Shown here: positions 20,441 to 28,598 of the stretch, in pieces
Position numbering within the stretch: position 1 is the first letter of the stretch
How the letters are laid out: the number at the start of each line of letters is the position of its first letter
Assembly: GCF_013166605.1 (NCBI RefSeq)
Contig: NZ_JABKKF010000007.1
Location: 62,001-126,000 of the forward strand
DNA: 64,000 nt
Source of the DNA: Xylanibacter muris
Lineage (GTDB): Bacteria; Bacteroidota; Bacteroidia; Bacteroidales; Bacteroidaceae
Direction: 5' to 3'
Translations under genes and position numbers: made by a program
Notes under the pieces: model-generated
The model's database searches: none
What the model was told of the DNA's origin: nothing
The model's input: the letters and a program-made list of their open reading frames with translations, nothing else

Positions 20441-20732
20441 TGCGTCTCTAACGGGCGATACTGCCTTCTGATGCCGCCATAAGGAATAATCATTTGCATA
20501 AAAAATAAAAGACTACAAGTATCTTTATCCAAACATACAAGAGCCACATCCTGACCTCGGTACTGAAGGTCGGTGTGGCTCTTGTTTTGTATGTGTCTCC
20601 GATGCGTGTCAGCCGGCAGCATGTTCCGGTCATTTATAATTATCAAGGTTATGTTCCTTATATTGAGGATAACCATAGTGTGCAGTTGATAAAACAATAT
20701 CAGTTAAAAGTTATATGTCTGAAACATATAAC
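20441..20732. other. Non-coding stretch upstream of the first 276-bp repeat
   Basis: Apart from the terminator at 20538-20600 I see no gene or clear signal here. A minus-strand reading frame over 20242-20697 has no family resemblance and runs antisense into the real gene. Confidence 0.4.
20538..20600 (+). terminator. Rho-independent terminator after the 19580 gene
   Basis: ACAAGAGCCACA pairs with its near-complement ending at about 20589. A second inner stem, CTGACCT/AGGTCGG, and a T-rich tail TTGTTTTGT complete it. Confidence 0.75.
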
Positions 20733-21008
20733 ATGTAATAATAATTCATAATGAGCGTCCGTCCTGTTTCTTGATGTCTTTGTATTGAGGATAATAGCCT
20801 GGTATACAGAGTGTTGTCTTCAGATAAAAAGTGTGCCAAAAATGAATGGCCTGTTCATGCTTGATGAATAGGCCATTCACGGCCGATGAACATGCCATTC
20901 ATTGAGCGTGAATAGGCAATTCATCGGAAGAGAATTTTATATATATCGGAAATGTAAATAGATTTCAAAATTTTACATGAGCCATGGCTTTTTTGATAAA
21001 TTAATAAT
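20733..21008. repeat. 276-bp interspersed repeat, copy 1
   Basis: The block aligns without any gap to 51343-51618. Both begin with ATGTAATAATAATTCATAAT and end with TTTTGATAAATTAATAAT. The most conserved part starts at GTGTGCCAAAAATGAATGGC (20831). That core holds an inverted repeat: AATGAATGGCCTGTTCATGC near 20841 pairs with GATGAACATGCCATTCATT near 20886, with another palindrome-like unit (TGAATAGGCCATTCA) between them. A second inverted repeat, ATGTAAA...TTTACAT, follows. No coding capacity is seen. It ends two bases before a 5'-truncated lipoprotein-family frame. Confidence 0.85.
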
Positions 21009-21010
21009 GT

Positions 21011-21541
21011 TTGAATCGCAATTTCCAAATATTGGCTGATGAGTCCGACATCCCAGAAATTCCGGACCACAAGCTTGACGTGGAATTCAGCTATGAGCTG
21101 GTTTGTTCAGATGCGCTACTGAAATATGTAACGCCCGAAGTGACCTTTACCGATGCTAAAGGAGTGCAGCGCACTGTTTCTGTTGAGAGTGGCATGTGGG
21201 AAGGTAACGAACACAAAACTTGGAAGCAAATCATACACTATGATAGCCTGAATGTTTCCAATACAGCGACAGTTAAATATGTGTCCAAATCTGGTGTGGC
21301 TTATCAAGACGAGTCGGATTTTGAAAGCGTTCACAATCTTACTTGCCTTATCACTATTAAAGAAGACGGAGACGGAAGAAGGAACAATCACACGATTATT
21401 CCAGAGACTCCGCCCATAAAGACGACTGTTAAGGCAGATGCACTTGAAAACTTTATCAACAGACTCTGCAATTCGTCTCTTACGAGAGGAGGGGCTATTG
21501 ACATGAAGGGAGAGATAACTAAAATTGAAAACGAAAAATAG
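21011..21541 (+). pseudogene. 5'-truncated lipoprotein-family gene
   Basis: The open frame begins right after the 276-bp repeat with only a TTG as possible start, and it has no signal peptide. Its body carries the same domain as the next gene: LLKYVTPEVTFTDAKG here, LLKFVSPEVTYVDAEG there. The parent was probably a surface lipoprotein whose 5' end was lost when the repeat arrived or by deletion. The C-terminal half (KADALENFINRLCNSS) has no match I recognise. The next gene starts nine bases downstream, so the two were once an operon. Confidence 0.6.
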
Positions 21542-21550
21542 GACAGAAAC

Positions 21551-22267
21551 ATGAAAGCATTAAGAAACTTAGTTTTGTTAGGTATTGCTGCACTTATCGG
21601 CGGATTGTTTATAAGTTGTGAAAAAGAAGAAGTAAAAGAATACCCTAACGAAAGTACGACTATCAGCTATTTACTTACGGTGTCACCTGATTTGCTGAAA
21701 TTTGTATCGCCAGAAGTAACATACGTTGATGCAGAGGGTAATGTACATAAGATTTCGGGAGTTAAAGAATTGGACAGTCTCATAAATGTTGGTTTCGCTT
21801 ACACACCAGGTATAGGCGTATGGACAGTTCAAACGATAAAAGGAACGAACTATAAGTGCTGGAACCTTAATATGAATTTTAATAATAGACCCTTTCACTC
21901 TTATATGGGAGTAAAATATAAGAAGAATGTTGATGTGACAACTCTGTCGAGTATCACTCACACTCTTACCATATCACCCGACTTGTTGAAATTCGTTACT
22001 CCATAAGTGAGTTGTGTCGATGAGAATGGCAACCTTATAACAATTACAGGTATTGAAGAGTTGGACGTAAAGGTGATTGAAAACAAAGCGGAGATTAGTG
22101 CAAGTAGTGGCGGGAGTGAAGCTTATGTAAGCGGTTGGACGCAACAGGTAGTCAGAGGAACTGGTTATAAATGTTGGGTCTTTCAAATGTTGCCTGAAAA
22201 GTCGTTGTGGAGTAAACAGATTATGATATCATCTGGTTTACATGAAGAATCAAAATGTAACTGCTAA
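21551..22267 (+). pseudogene. Two-domain surface lipoprotein gene interrupted by an in-frame stop
   Basis: The gene opens with a lipoprotein signal (LIGGLFISC, lipobox Cys at residue 24 or so). Domain one has LLKFVSPEVTYVDAEGN and GTNYKCWNLNM. Domain two repeats this as LLKFVTP, then TAA (22004-22006), then VSCVDENGN and GTGYKCWVFQM in the same frame up to 22267. Alignment with domain one predicts Glu (GAA) at the stop, so one G-to-T change explains it. The upstream part, 151 residues, may still be made as a one-domain lipoprotein. No function is known for the domain. Confidence 0.75.
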
Positions 22268-22320
22268 TTTTTCAAATTGCAGCAGTAAAACGATAAATTA
22301 ACTCTTATGTGCAAGAGAAA

Positions 22321-22352
22321 TTTGCATGTATCGGTAAAAATTCGTAATTTTA
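22321..22352 (+). promoter_or_regulatory. Predicted promoter of the ATPase/TOPRIM module
   Basis: TTTG at 22321-22324, 20 bases, then TAATTTTA at 22345-22352 (one mismatch from TAnnTTTG). The leader would be about 30 nt. Confidence 0.5.
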
Positions 22353-22389
22353 CACCAAAAAGAAGTAGATACACGCAAAATTTTATTGC

Positions 22390-23592
22390 ATGAAGATAAA
22401 GAGTATTTCACTTTCAGGGTTTTGCAATATCAAGCAGTTTGATATTCAGTTGACGGATTTCAATGCGCTGGTTGCTCCCAACAACTATGGTAAGAGCAAT
22501 GTTATTGAGGGTATCAGGTTTGCCTTCGATTTTATTACTGCATCCGAAAACATGCGCCGCCAAATGATGAGCGATGCTGCTTATATCCCCATCAACACTG
22601 CCACCAGTGGAGAGCCATTCAGGTTTGGTTTGTTTTTCACAAGCGCTGACGAGTCCCTGTATTCTTATATATTTGCTTTTGACTGGCAGAAGACCAATGG
22701 TGAGCAAGGATCTTGTATTATTGAGGAAAGCCTAGTCAAGTTCTCAGGGAAGCGTTGTCGCCCATCCGCTCTCATCAAGCGTACAATAGATGATGGTGGC
22801 TTGTATGTATCGAGTCCCAAGGCAAGATGCAATAAGCCCGTTGGAGCATCGGAGCATCAACTGGCAATAGACAAGCTGGCACTCATAGATAGGTTGATGT
22901 TTGGCAATGTCGTTTCAGAACTGAGAAGATTGTCGATTCACATGGTGGGAACATCGGCTTTCAACAAGCAATCCATCTGTGAGTTTATATACATATTGCG
23001 TGATCGACACAGCGACCGCTATTCATTGTTAGAAGATGCAGTTATGCATTTGGTTCCAAACATTATAAGCATCACACCGACGCGCTCTCATTTAGGGATT
23101 GGAAGTGGTGACGTTCCATACAGGATAGAAGATGCAATCTATGATCTGCGTATTAACGAGCGTAACAATAATCAGGACATCAGCATCTCGCGCCTGTCAA
23201 GTGGTAGCTGCCGAATAATAGCTATCATTGCCGAAATTGTCAAGGCAGAGATGGATGGTTCTTCGCTGATATGTATTGAGGAGCTTGAAAACTCCGTCCA
23301 TCCCAAGTTGTTGGAGAACATGATTCTGATGGTACAGTCGTTCGCCGAGGGTATAACGGTAATTACCACAAGCCATTCTCCCTATCTTGTCCGCTATCTG
23401 AAATCGCGCCATCTCACCTTTGGACTACCGACAAATGAAGGAGTCGCATCGTTCCACAAGATAAGGCCAACCAAGGTGAAGGCAGTTGTCAAACGTGCAT
23501 CTGCAATGGATATGACCCTTGGGGAGTACATGTTTGACCTCATGCTTGGCCTGAGGCCCGAGTCAGAGGAAATCACAGAACTTTTTGAATGA
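22390..23592 (+). CDS. ABC/OLD-type AAA ATPase, likely anti-phage defence
   Basis: The 400-residue protein starts with the SMC/OLD-like opening KIKSISLSGFCNIKQFDI and a Walker A that reads APNNYGKSN at residues 29-37, with Ala where Gly is usual. An ABC-like signature (SRLSSGSCR, about 268), Walker B (LICIEELENSVHP, about 293) and the H-loop (TTSHSPYLV, about 325) follow. It has no nuclease domain of its own; the next gene, eight bases on, supplies a TOPRIM domain. OLD-family ATPases paired with TOPRIM proteins form defence systems such as PARIS (AriA/AriB) and AbiL. The protein is shorter than my recollection of AriA. Defence is inference from architecture and the accessory setting. Confidence 0.75.
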   Translation: MKIKSISLSGFCNIKQFDIQLTDFNALVAPNNYGKSNVIEGIRFAFDFITASENMRRQMMSDAAYIPINTATSGEPFRFGLFFTSADESLYSYIFAFDWQKTNGEQGSCIIEESLVKFSGKRCRPSALIKRTIDDGGLYVSSPKARCNKPVGASEHQLAIDKLALIDRLMFGNVVSELRRLSIHMVGTSAFNKQSICEFIYILRDRHSDRYSLLEDAVMHLVPNIISITPTRSHLGIGSGDVPYRIEDAIYDLRINERNNNQDISISRLSSGSCRIIAIIAEIVKAEMDGSSLICIEELENSVHPKLLENMILMVQSFAEGITVITTSHSPYLVRYLKSRHLTFGLPTNEGVASFHKIRPTKVKAVVKRASAMDMTLGEYMFDLMLGLRPESEEITELFE

Positions 23593-23600
23593 TGGCCTGA

Positions 23601-24227
23601 ATGAAGAAGAAAAAACAAACATCCGACCTCACACCTCATGTTGTCATCTTCGTTGAGGGTGACACCGATGAAGTATTCTTTAATCGGCTGCTGAACTACT
23701 ATAGATGTCAGTCGGTAACACCTGTCAACTCCTGTGAAGTGCAGAACATGAAAGGTGTAGGCAGATATGCCAGTAGTAAGTTCACTGGTAAGCTTTCTGC
23801 TGACATCATTCCAAGGAACGAGCGAAAGGGACGCAAGATATATGGAGTGTGTTGCAGTTTCGATACGGATGTCTTTGAAGATGAAGAAACACCCATCGTC
23901 AATTGGAATAAAGTCAGAAAAATCATCGCTCGACTTGGCATCGAAGAGTTCTGTACTATAGAAGTTAAAAGTGCCATGGAAGACTGGTTACTCGATGACA
24001 TCGAAGGGGTGTGCTCATTCCTGAAATTGAAGGATTGCCCTACATCACTGAATGGGGCCAATGGATATGCCAAGATGTCTGGATTGTTCAAACGCGGTGG
24101 AAAGGTATATGTCAAAGGCTTGTCGATTGCAGACTTCATTGATGCTCTGAATATTTGGAAGATAAGGGATAAACGTAAAGAAGCACTTGCTGAACTTGAA
24201 CGGTTACTTCGAGTTCAATTACCATAA
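23601..24227 (+). CDS. TOPRIM-domain protein, partner of the upstream ATPase
   Basis: The 208-residue protein has the TOPRIM signature: Glu19 in VIFVEGDTDEVFF and the Asp-x-Asp pair at residues 88-90 in CCSFDTDVF. These would bind Mg2+ for nucleic-acid cleavage, as in OLD nucleases and AriB/RloB-like effectors. The C-terminal half (SAMEDWLLDDIEG) resembles the DUF4435/DUF3226-like helical part, although I cannot name the family with certainty. It starts eight bases after the ATPase stop and must be co-expressed. The N-terminus is very Lys-rich (MKKKKQTS). It could act as effector with the ATPase as sensor. Confidence 0.7.
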   Translation: MKKKKQTSDLTPHVVIFVEGDTDEVFFNRLLNYYRCQSVTPVNSCEVQNMKGVGRYASSKFTGKLSADIIPRNERKGRKIYGVCCSFDTDVFEDEETPIVNWNKVRKIIARLGIEEFCTIEVKSAMEDWLLDDIEGVCSFLKLKDCPTSLNGANGYAKMSGLFKRGGKVYVKGLSIADFIDALNIWKIRDKRKEALAELERLLRVQLP

Positions 24228-24237
24228 CCGACTATAG

Positions 24238-24561
24238 CACGGCATCCTTGACAGCATATCCGGTAGGAAGAAAATTTATGAATCAGATAAACCGAAGGTG
24301 CAGAGGGTGGAAACAGAGCCACGGGCTATCCCGACCGTCATTAACTATGAACGGTCGAGTCTGCAGAAGTATGTTGACACGAAACAACTCTTGCTTGTCA
24401 TCGGTGGCAAGTACAACCAGAAGCAAGTGGTCATCATGTCCACCTCGAAGTATGAAAGTTACAAAAAGGGTGGCAAGATATGGCCATGCGTGACCGTCGA
24501 AGATGTGGCTGGTGATGAACAAGAGCCTGTCAGGTTCCGGTATAGGCGAAGCTTAAGGTAA
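24238..24561 (+). pseudogene. Remnant of an unidentified gene
   Basis: A frame of about 107 codons without ATG runs to a TAA at 24559. It reads, for example, TEPRAIPTVINYERS and VDTKQLLLVIGGKYNQKQVV. The first possible start is a GTG at 24298. It lies ten bases behind the TOPRIM gene and has coding-like composition, but I recognise no family. It may be the tail of a lost third gene or a leftover from an earlier insertion. Confidence 0.35.
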
Positions 24562-24567
24562 GGGCAT

Positions 24568-24631
24568 AAAAAAAGGAGTACCGCCGTACTCCAATCTTTG
24601 TTAACCTTAAATCTAATACTATGAAAAACAC
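24568..24631 (-). ncRNA. Candidate small RNA of about 60 nt
   Basis: On the minus strand a strong promoter (24636-24667) is followed after about 55 bases by a perfect hairpin, GGAGTAC-ggcg-GTACTCC (24575-24592), and a run of seven T. That is the complete layout of a small transcript with an intrinsic terminator. No plausible peptide fits inside. The segment TTCATAGTATTAGATTTAAGG with AAAGATTG resembles units in the longer candidate RNA at 36505-36881. It lies downstream of the minus-strand hydrolase gene at 24766, but has its own promoter. Confidence 0.55.
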
Positions 24632-24635
24632 ATTG

Positions 24636-24667
24636 CAAAGGTATATATATTATTTTAATAGTGCAAA
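24636..24667 (-). promoter_or_regulatory. Promoter of the candidate small RNA
   Basis: Read on the minus strand: TTTG (24667-24664), a 20-base spacer, then TACCTTTG (24643-24636). Both boxes match the consensus perfectly. Confidence 0.7.
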
Positions 24668-24765
24668 TATAACACTATTAAATATTTGTATTTTAAAATT
24701 ATTTAAGAAATGGAATCTGCGATTAGGCAGCATAAATCTGTATTGATGATATTTAAAGCGTTGTG

Positions 24766-25536
24766 TTATTCTGTTTTCACATCTATTATAAGACCGTCAT
24801 ACCCGAGTCTTATGCCGCACGGTAATTGTCTGTTCACCTCATCATGAAGCCCGATGTCATGACTGCAATGTATGAGATAGGAATCATGTGCCCCGATTCT
24901 CTCTATGAATTTAACGGCATCGCCTACCAATTGATGGGAATGATGTTCTTTTCTGAAGCGAAGTGCGTTTACAACAAGAGTATCCACACCCGTAAGATAT
25001 TTGATTTCCGTTTCCGGAATACTTTTCATATCTGTTATATACGCAAACTTTCCGAAGCGGTAGCCGAGTATCGGAAGTTTGTCATGCATGACAATAAAAG
25101 GCAGCACTTCTATGTCACCGATCATAATAGGTACATGCGGGTGCAGCCTGTTTAAATGTATTGCAGGAACTCCCGGATACTTTTTCTCGGCAAAACAATA
25201 GGGGATAGAGTTTCGGAGATTATCGGCGGAATGTTTGTCCGCATAGATTTCAATATTTCCGAAACTGCAATAAGGACGCAAATCGTCAATGCCTCCCACA
25301 TGGTCATAATGTGTATGTGTTATTAAAAGACCGTCAATTCGACGGAAAGGCTGCGACATTATCTGCTGGCGGAAATCCGGACCGCAGTCTATCAGTATAC
25401 GTGTTTTCTCTGTCTCAACCAGTGCGGAGCATCTAAGACGGCTGTCGTGCGGGTTGTCGCTTTTGCAGACATCGCAGTTACAGCCGATGCTCGGCACTCC
25501 GCAACTTGTACCAGTGCCTAATAATGTGACTTTCAT
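24766..25536 (-). CDS. Metallo-beta-lactamase-fold hydrolase, PhnP-like
   Basis: The 256-residue protein has the MBL motif HTHYDHVGG near residue 75 and the other metal ligands in MHDKLPILGY and HCSHDIGLH. The N-terminal CNCDVCKSDNPHDSR, with closely spaced cysteines, is the zinc-finger-like insertion of the PhnP (cyclic phosphodiesterase) branch. It probably hydrolyses a small phosphodiester in the cytoplasm; the substrate is unknown. Its start overlaps the murB stop by four bases, so they are translationally coupled. Confidence 0.88.
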   Translation of the reverse strand: MKVTLLGTGTSCGVPSIGCNCDVCKSDNPHDSRLRCSALVETEKTRILIDCGPDFRQQIMSQPFRRIDGLLITHTHYDHVGGIDDLRPYCSFGNIEIYADKHSADNLRNSIPYCFAEKKYPGVPAIHLNRLHPHVPIMIGDIEVLPFIVMHDKLPILGYRFGKFAYITDMKSIPETEIKYLTGVDTLVVNALRFRKEHHSHQLVGDAVKFIERIGAHDSYLIHCSHDIGLHDEVNRQLPCGIRLGYDGLIIDVKTE

Positions 25537-26546
25537 ACTATATTCACTTCCGGATGTATGTCAATACCGAATTTGTCCATTACATCCCTCCTGACAGCAT
25601 TACATAAGTTTAATATTTCCGTTCCGTCAGCTCCGCCTTTATTCACAAGTACGAGAGCCTGTTTGTCATGCACACCGGCACGTCCTAATGCGCGGCCTTT
25701 CCATCCGCAACAGTCAATCAGCCATCCGGCCGGAATTTTTTCATGCCTGTCGTCTATCCTGTAATGCGGAATGTTGCCATATTCAGCAGCCAATTCCACA
25801 TATTTTTCTCTTGACACTACCGGATTCATAAAGAAGCTGCCGGCATTGCCCTCTGTCTTTGGATCAGGGAGCTTGGCATTGCGAATGTCGATGATTACGT
25901 TACGCAAATCCACTGCTGTTGGATTGTTGATGCCCCGGCTGTTTAGTTCTGCCTTTATATTTCCATAGTCAGTATTAGGAACAAAGGTGTCTGAAAGCTT
26001 ATATGTGACATAAGTGATGATATACTTATTCTTCCATTCTCCTTTAAACTTGCTGAAACGATATGCATAGCCGCATTCCGCATTTGTGAATGACACGGTT
26101 TTGCCGGTGCTTGTTTCCATGGCCTCCACCATATATATAATGTCTTTCGCCTCAGAGCCGTAAGCTCCGATATTCTGAACGGCACTTGCTCCGACTTCAC
26201 CTGGAATCAGCGACAGGTTCTCGGCTCCATGCCATCCGTTTGAGACACAGTATGCCACGACATCATCCCATACTTCACCGCTTCCTACACGCAGCAAGAC
26301 TCCGTCTTCTGCTGCCGTGTGCTCCATTCCCTTAATGGAAGAGTGAATGACGGTGGACGGATAATCCTTGGTAAGCAACAGGTTGCTTCCCCCTCCCAAG
26401 ACGAGTAGCGGATAGTCTTCACAGCCAAGTCCGGAAAGTATGGTCTGAAGTTCGTCTGTGGAGCAAAATTCTATGAACCTGTGGCATTTGGCAACTATGC
26501 CAAATGTATTATGGTCAGTTAAAGGATAATCGTAAATGTCTTTCAT
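25533..26546 (-). CDS. murB: UDP-N-acetylenolpyruvoylglucosamine reductase
   Basis: MurB reduces the enolpyruvyl group with NADPH and FAD to give UDP-N-acetylmuramate for peptidoglycan. The FAD-binding N-terminus has LTDHNTFGIVAKC and LVLGGGSNLLL. The substrate part includes GEVGASAVQNIGAYG, and the end has the catalytic segment GNAGSFFMNPVV and WLIDCCGWKGRALG. The 337 residues are typical of the type I (E. coli-like) enzyme. It overlaps the downstream hydrolase by four bases. Confidence 0.95.
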   Translation of the reverse strand: MKDIYDYPLTDHNTFGIVAKCHRFIEFCSTDELQTILSGLGCEDYPLLVLGGGSNLLLTKDYPSTVIHSSIKGMEHTAAEDGVLLRVGSGEVWDDVVAYCVSNGWHGAENLSLIPGEVGASAVQNIGAYGSEAKDIIYMVEAMETSTGKTVSFTNAECGYAYRFSKFKGEWKNKYIITYVTYKLSDTFVPNTDYGNIKAELNSRGINNPTAVDLRNVIIDIRNAKLPDPKTEGNAGSFFMNPVVSREKYVELAAEYGNIPHYRIDDRHEKIPAGWLIDCCGWKGRALGRAGVHDKQALVLVNKGGADGTEILNLCNAVRRDVMDKFGIDIHPEVNIV

Positions 26547-26582
26547 GCCTGTGGAATGCTTGTATGGGTTAAACGGGGAAAA

Positions 26583-27431
26583 TCAGTTTATGAGTTTTGT
26601 CAGGACCCATTTACCGTCTTTTCTAATAAATGACATCTCTATTTCAAGACCGTTGGATATTCCGCGTATAAGGAATATTTTACAGTTGCTCTCCGAATGA
26701 TTATTACCATACACGATGTTGTAAATACGCCCTGATGGCAATTCCGGTGCAAATGCAGGCCATGTTTCCGGAGTAATAAGTCCTTCCATGGTATTGAAGT
26801 CGTCGTCAGGGTCAGGCCCTACGAAAGTGACAGGGTTGCTGAGACTCTGTATCTGAAAGACGGAATCCGTGACAAAACGTTCGTAGAATTTCAGGAAGGA
26901 GGCATTGTTGTTCCTGTAAAGCGGAACATACCGTATGGATTCCATAAACCATATTCCCGTTACGCGTCTGAACACATATTGCTTGATGGTCTTTTTGGCA
27001 AAATTCACCATTTCAACCACGACGCTGTCGATAGATGTGTCGTTAACCAGATCCATTTGCCTTCTGTTGTCAAAGATAAGGGTATAATATCCTTGTCTCA
27101 TGAAAAAATGTTCGGTTTTCCATTGTTCTTTCTTTATCGTGTCAACTTTCTCACCGACAAGAACAGGCAACGGGAATTTTATCCGCTGATGCTGTAATTT
27201 GCGGTTTGCGGCAAAATTAAAAAAGAAATTGTCAAATAACTCGTCTGCCGACTTTGGCATGGGAGTCTCAGATATCAACATCTCCATTGTATCAGATACG
27301 ACTGTATCTGTCACAATACTGTCGGAATCGACAGGAATGTCATCACTGACACTGTTACTGTTTCCATTACCGGTACAGGAAAACATCACAAATACCAATA
27401 CAACGATTGCTATGAAAAATTTATTCATCAT
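26583..27431 (-). CDS. Lipoprotein of unknown function, DUF4348-like
   Basis: The protein has a lipoprotein signal (MNKFFIAIVVLVFVMFSC) and a Ser/Asp-rich linker. A globular part follows with DELFDNFFFNFAANRKLQHQRI, which I associate with DUF4348 in Bacteroidetes. It would sit in the periplasm or on the surface, anchored by lipid. The start may be the first or second of two adjacent ATG codons. It precedes murB by 36 bases on the same strand. No function can be given. Confidence 0.75.
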   Translation of the reverse strand: MMNKFFIAIVVLVFVMFSCTGNGNSNSVSDDIPVDSDSIVTDTVVSDTMEMLISETPMPKSADELFDNFFFNFAANRKLQHQRIKFPLPVLVGEKVDTIKKEQWKTEHFFMRQGYYTLIFDNRRQMDLVNDTSIDSVVVEMVNFAKKTIKQYVFRRVTGIWFMESIRYVPLYRNNNASFLKFYERFVTDSVFQIQSLSNPVTFVGPDPDDDFNTMEGLITPETWPAFAPELPSGRIYNIVYGNNHSESNCKIFLIRGISNGLEIEMSFIRKDGKWVLTKLIN

Positions 27432-27516
27432 TTATCGGATATTATATCCATCTCTCAAATTTCGGCAAAATTACAACTTTATTTTGATATCGTGCTCTCT
27501 TTTGCTAATAAAATAT

Positions 27517-27524
27517 TACCTTTG
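27517..27524 (+). promoter_or_regulatory. Predicted -7 element of pheS
   Basis: TACCTTTG at 27517-27524 matches the consensus; no well-spaced TTTG was found. A divergent -7 box (TAATTTTG on the minus strand, 27473-27466) may serve the lipoprotein-murB operon. The placement decides the pheS start: an ATG at 27527 would lie at or before the transcript start. Confidence 0.45.
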
Positions 27525-27550
27525 CAATGAATTTATATAATATCACGATA

Positions 27551-28588
27551 ATGATACTTGATAAAATAGAGCAACTACTTGCAGAGATTCAGAACCTCAG
27601 TGCCGGCAGCTCTGAGGAGATAGAGGCTTTACGTCTGAAATACCTTAGTAAGAAAGGTGAGATTTCCGCACTTATGGCAGATTTCAGGAATGTGCCTGCA
27701 GACAGGAAAAAGGAAGTAGGAGTGAAGATAAACCAACTGAAACAAACGGCAATAGAACGTATAAACGCACTAAAGGAGCAGTTCGAAGAGTCTGAGAATA
27801 CTGACGAATCCATCGACCTTACCCGTACTCCCTATCCCGTACAACTCGGAACCCGCCATCCTTTGACAATAGTGAAGAATGAGATTATAGACATTTTCTC
27901 ACGCATGGGTTTTATTCTTGCCGACGGGCCGGAGGTGGAGGATGATCTGCATGTGTTCACAAAGATGAACTTTGCCGCAGACCATCCTGCCCGTGACATG
28001 CAGGACACGTTTTTTGTCGAGCAAAGCGCTGATGATGTCACAAAGAATATATTGTTGCGCAGTCATACGAGTTCCGTACAGGCAAGGGTGATGGAGACAA
28101 CGCAGCCTCCGATACGTATAATATGTCCAGGACGTGTCTACCGTAATGAGGCAATCACCGCCCGTGCCCATTGCTTCTTCCATCAGGTTGAAGGTCTGTA
28201 TATAGATAAAAATGTTTCTTTCACAGACCTGAAGCAGGTACTCCTGTCATTTGCAAGAGAAATGTTCGGGCCTGATACTAAGATTCGTCTGCGTCCAAGC
28301 TATTTCCCGTTTACAGAGCCAAGTGCGGAAATGGATATCTCCTGTCATATATGCGGTGGAGAAGGGTGCGGATTCTGCAAGCACACCGGTTGGGTAGAGA
28401 TTTTGGGTTGTGGTATGGTAGACCCGAATGTTCTTGAACAGTGCGGAATCGACAGCAAGATATACAGTGGTTACGCATTCGGCATGGGAGTTGAGCGAAT
28501 CACCAATTTGAAATATCAGGTAAGCGATCTTCGTATGTTCTCTGAAAATGATACAAGATTCCTGCGTGAATTCGAATCTGCCGACTGA
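27551..28588 (+). CDS. pheS: Phenylalanyl-tRNA synthetase, alpha subunit
   Basis: PheS carries the class II catalytic core that charges tRNA-Phe together with PheT. The N-terminal coiled coil (residues 1-80) binds tRNA. Motif 2 is visible as HCFFHQVEGLYID, and motif 3 as GMGVERITNLKYQVSDLRMF. The start is the ATG at 27551 (345 residues) because the promoter -7 box ends at 27524. pheT is not nearby. An MFS transporter gene follows after ten bases. Confidence 0.95.
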   Translation: MILDKIEQLLAEIQNLSAGSSEEIEALRLKYLSKKGEISALMADFRNVPADRKKEVGVKINQLKQTAIERINALKEQFEESENTDESIDLTRTPYPVQLGTRHPLTIVKNEIIDIFSRMGFILADGPEVEDDLHVFTKMNFAADHPARDMQDTFFVEQSADDVTKNILLRSHTSSVQARVMETTQPPIRIICPGRVYRNEAITARAHCFFHQVEGLYIDKNVSFTDLKQVLLSFAREMFGPDTKIRLRPSYFPFTEPSAEMDISCHICGGEGCGFCKHTGWVEILGCGMVDPNVLEQCGIDSKIYSGYAFGMGVERITNLKYQVSDLRMFSENDTRFLREFESAD

Positions 28589-28598
28589 TTAAATAGAT

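Noticed and set aside
24621..24749. A 41-codon plus-strand frame beginning MKNTLQRYIYYF
   Set aside because: Its ATG lies within the antisense of the small RNA promoter region, it has no upstream signals on this strand, and the composition is that of AT-rich intergenic DNA.
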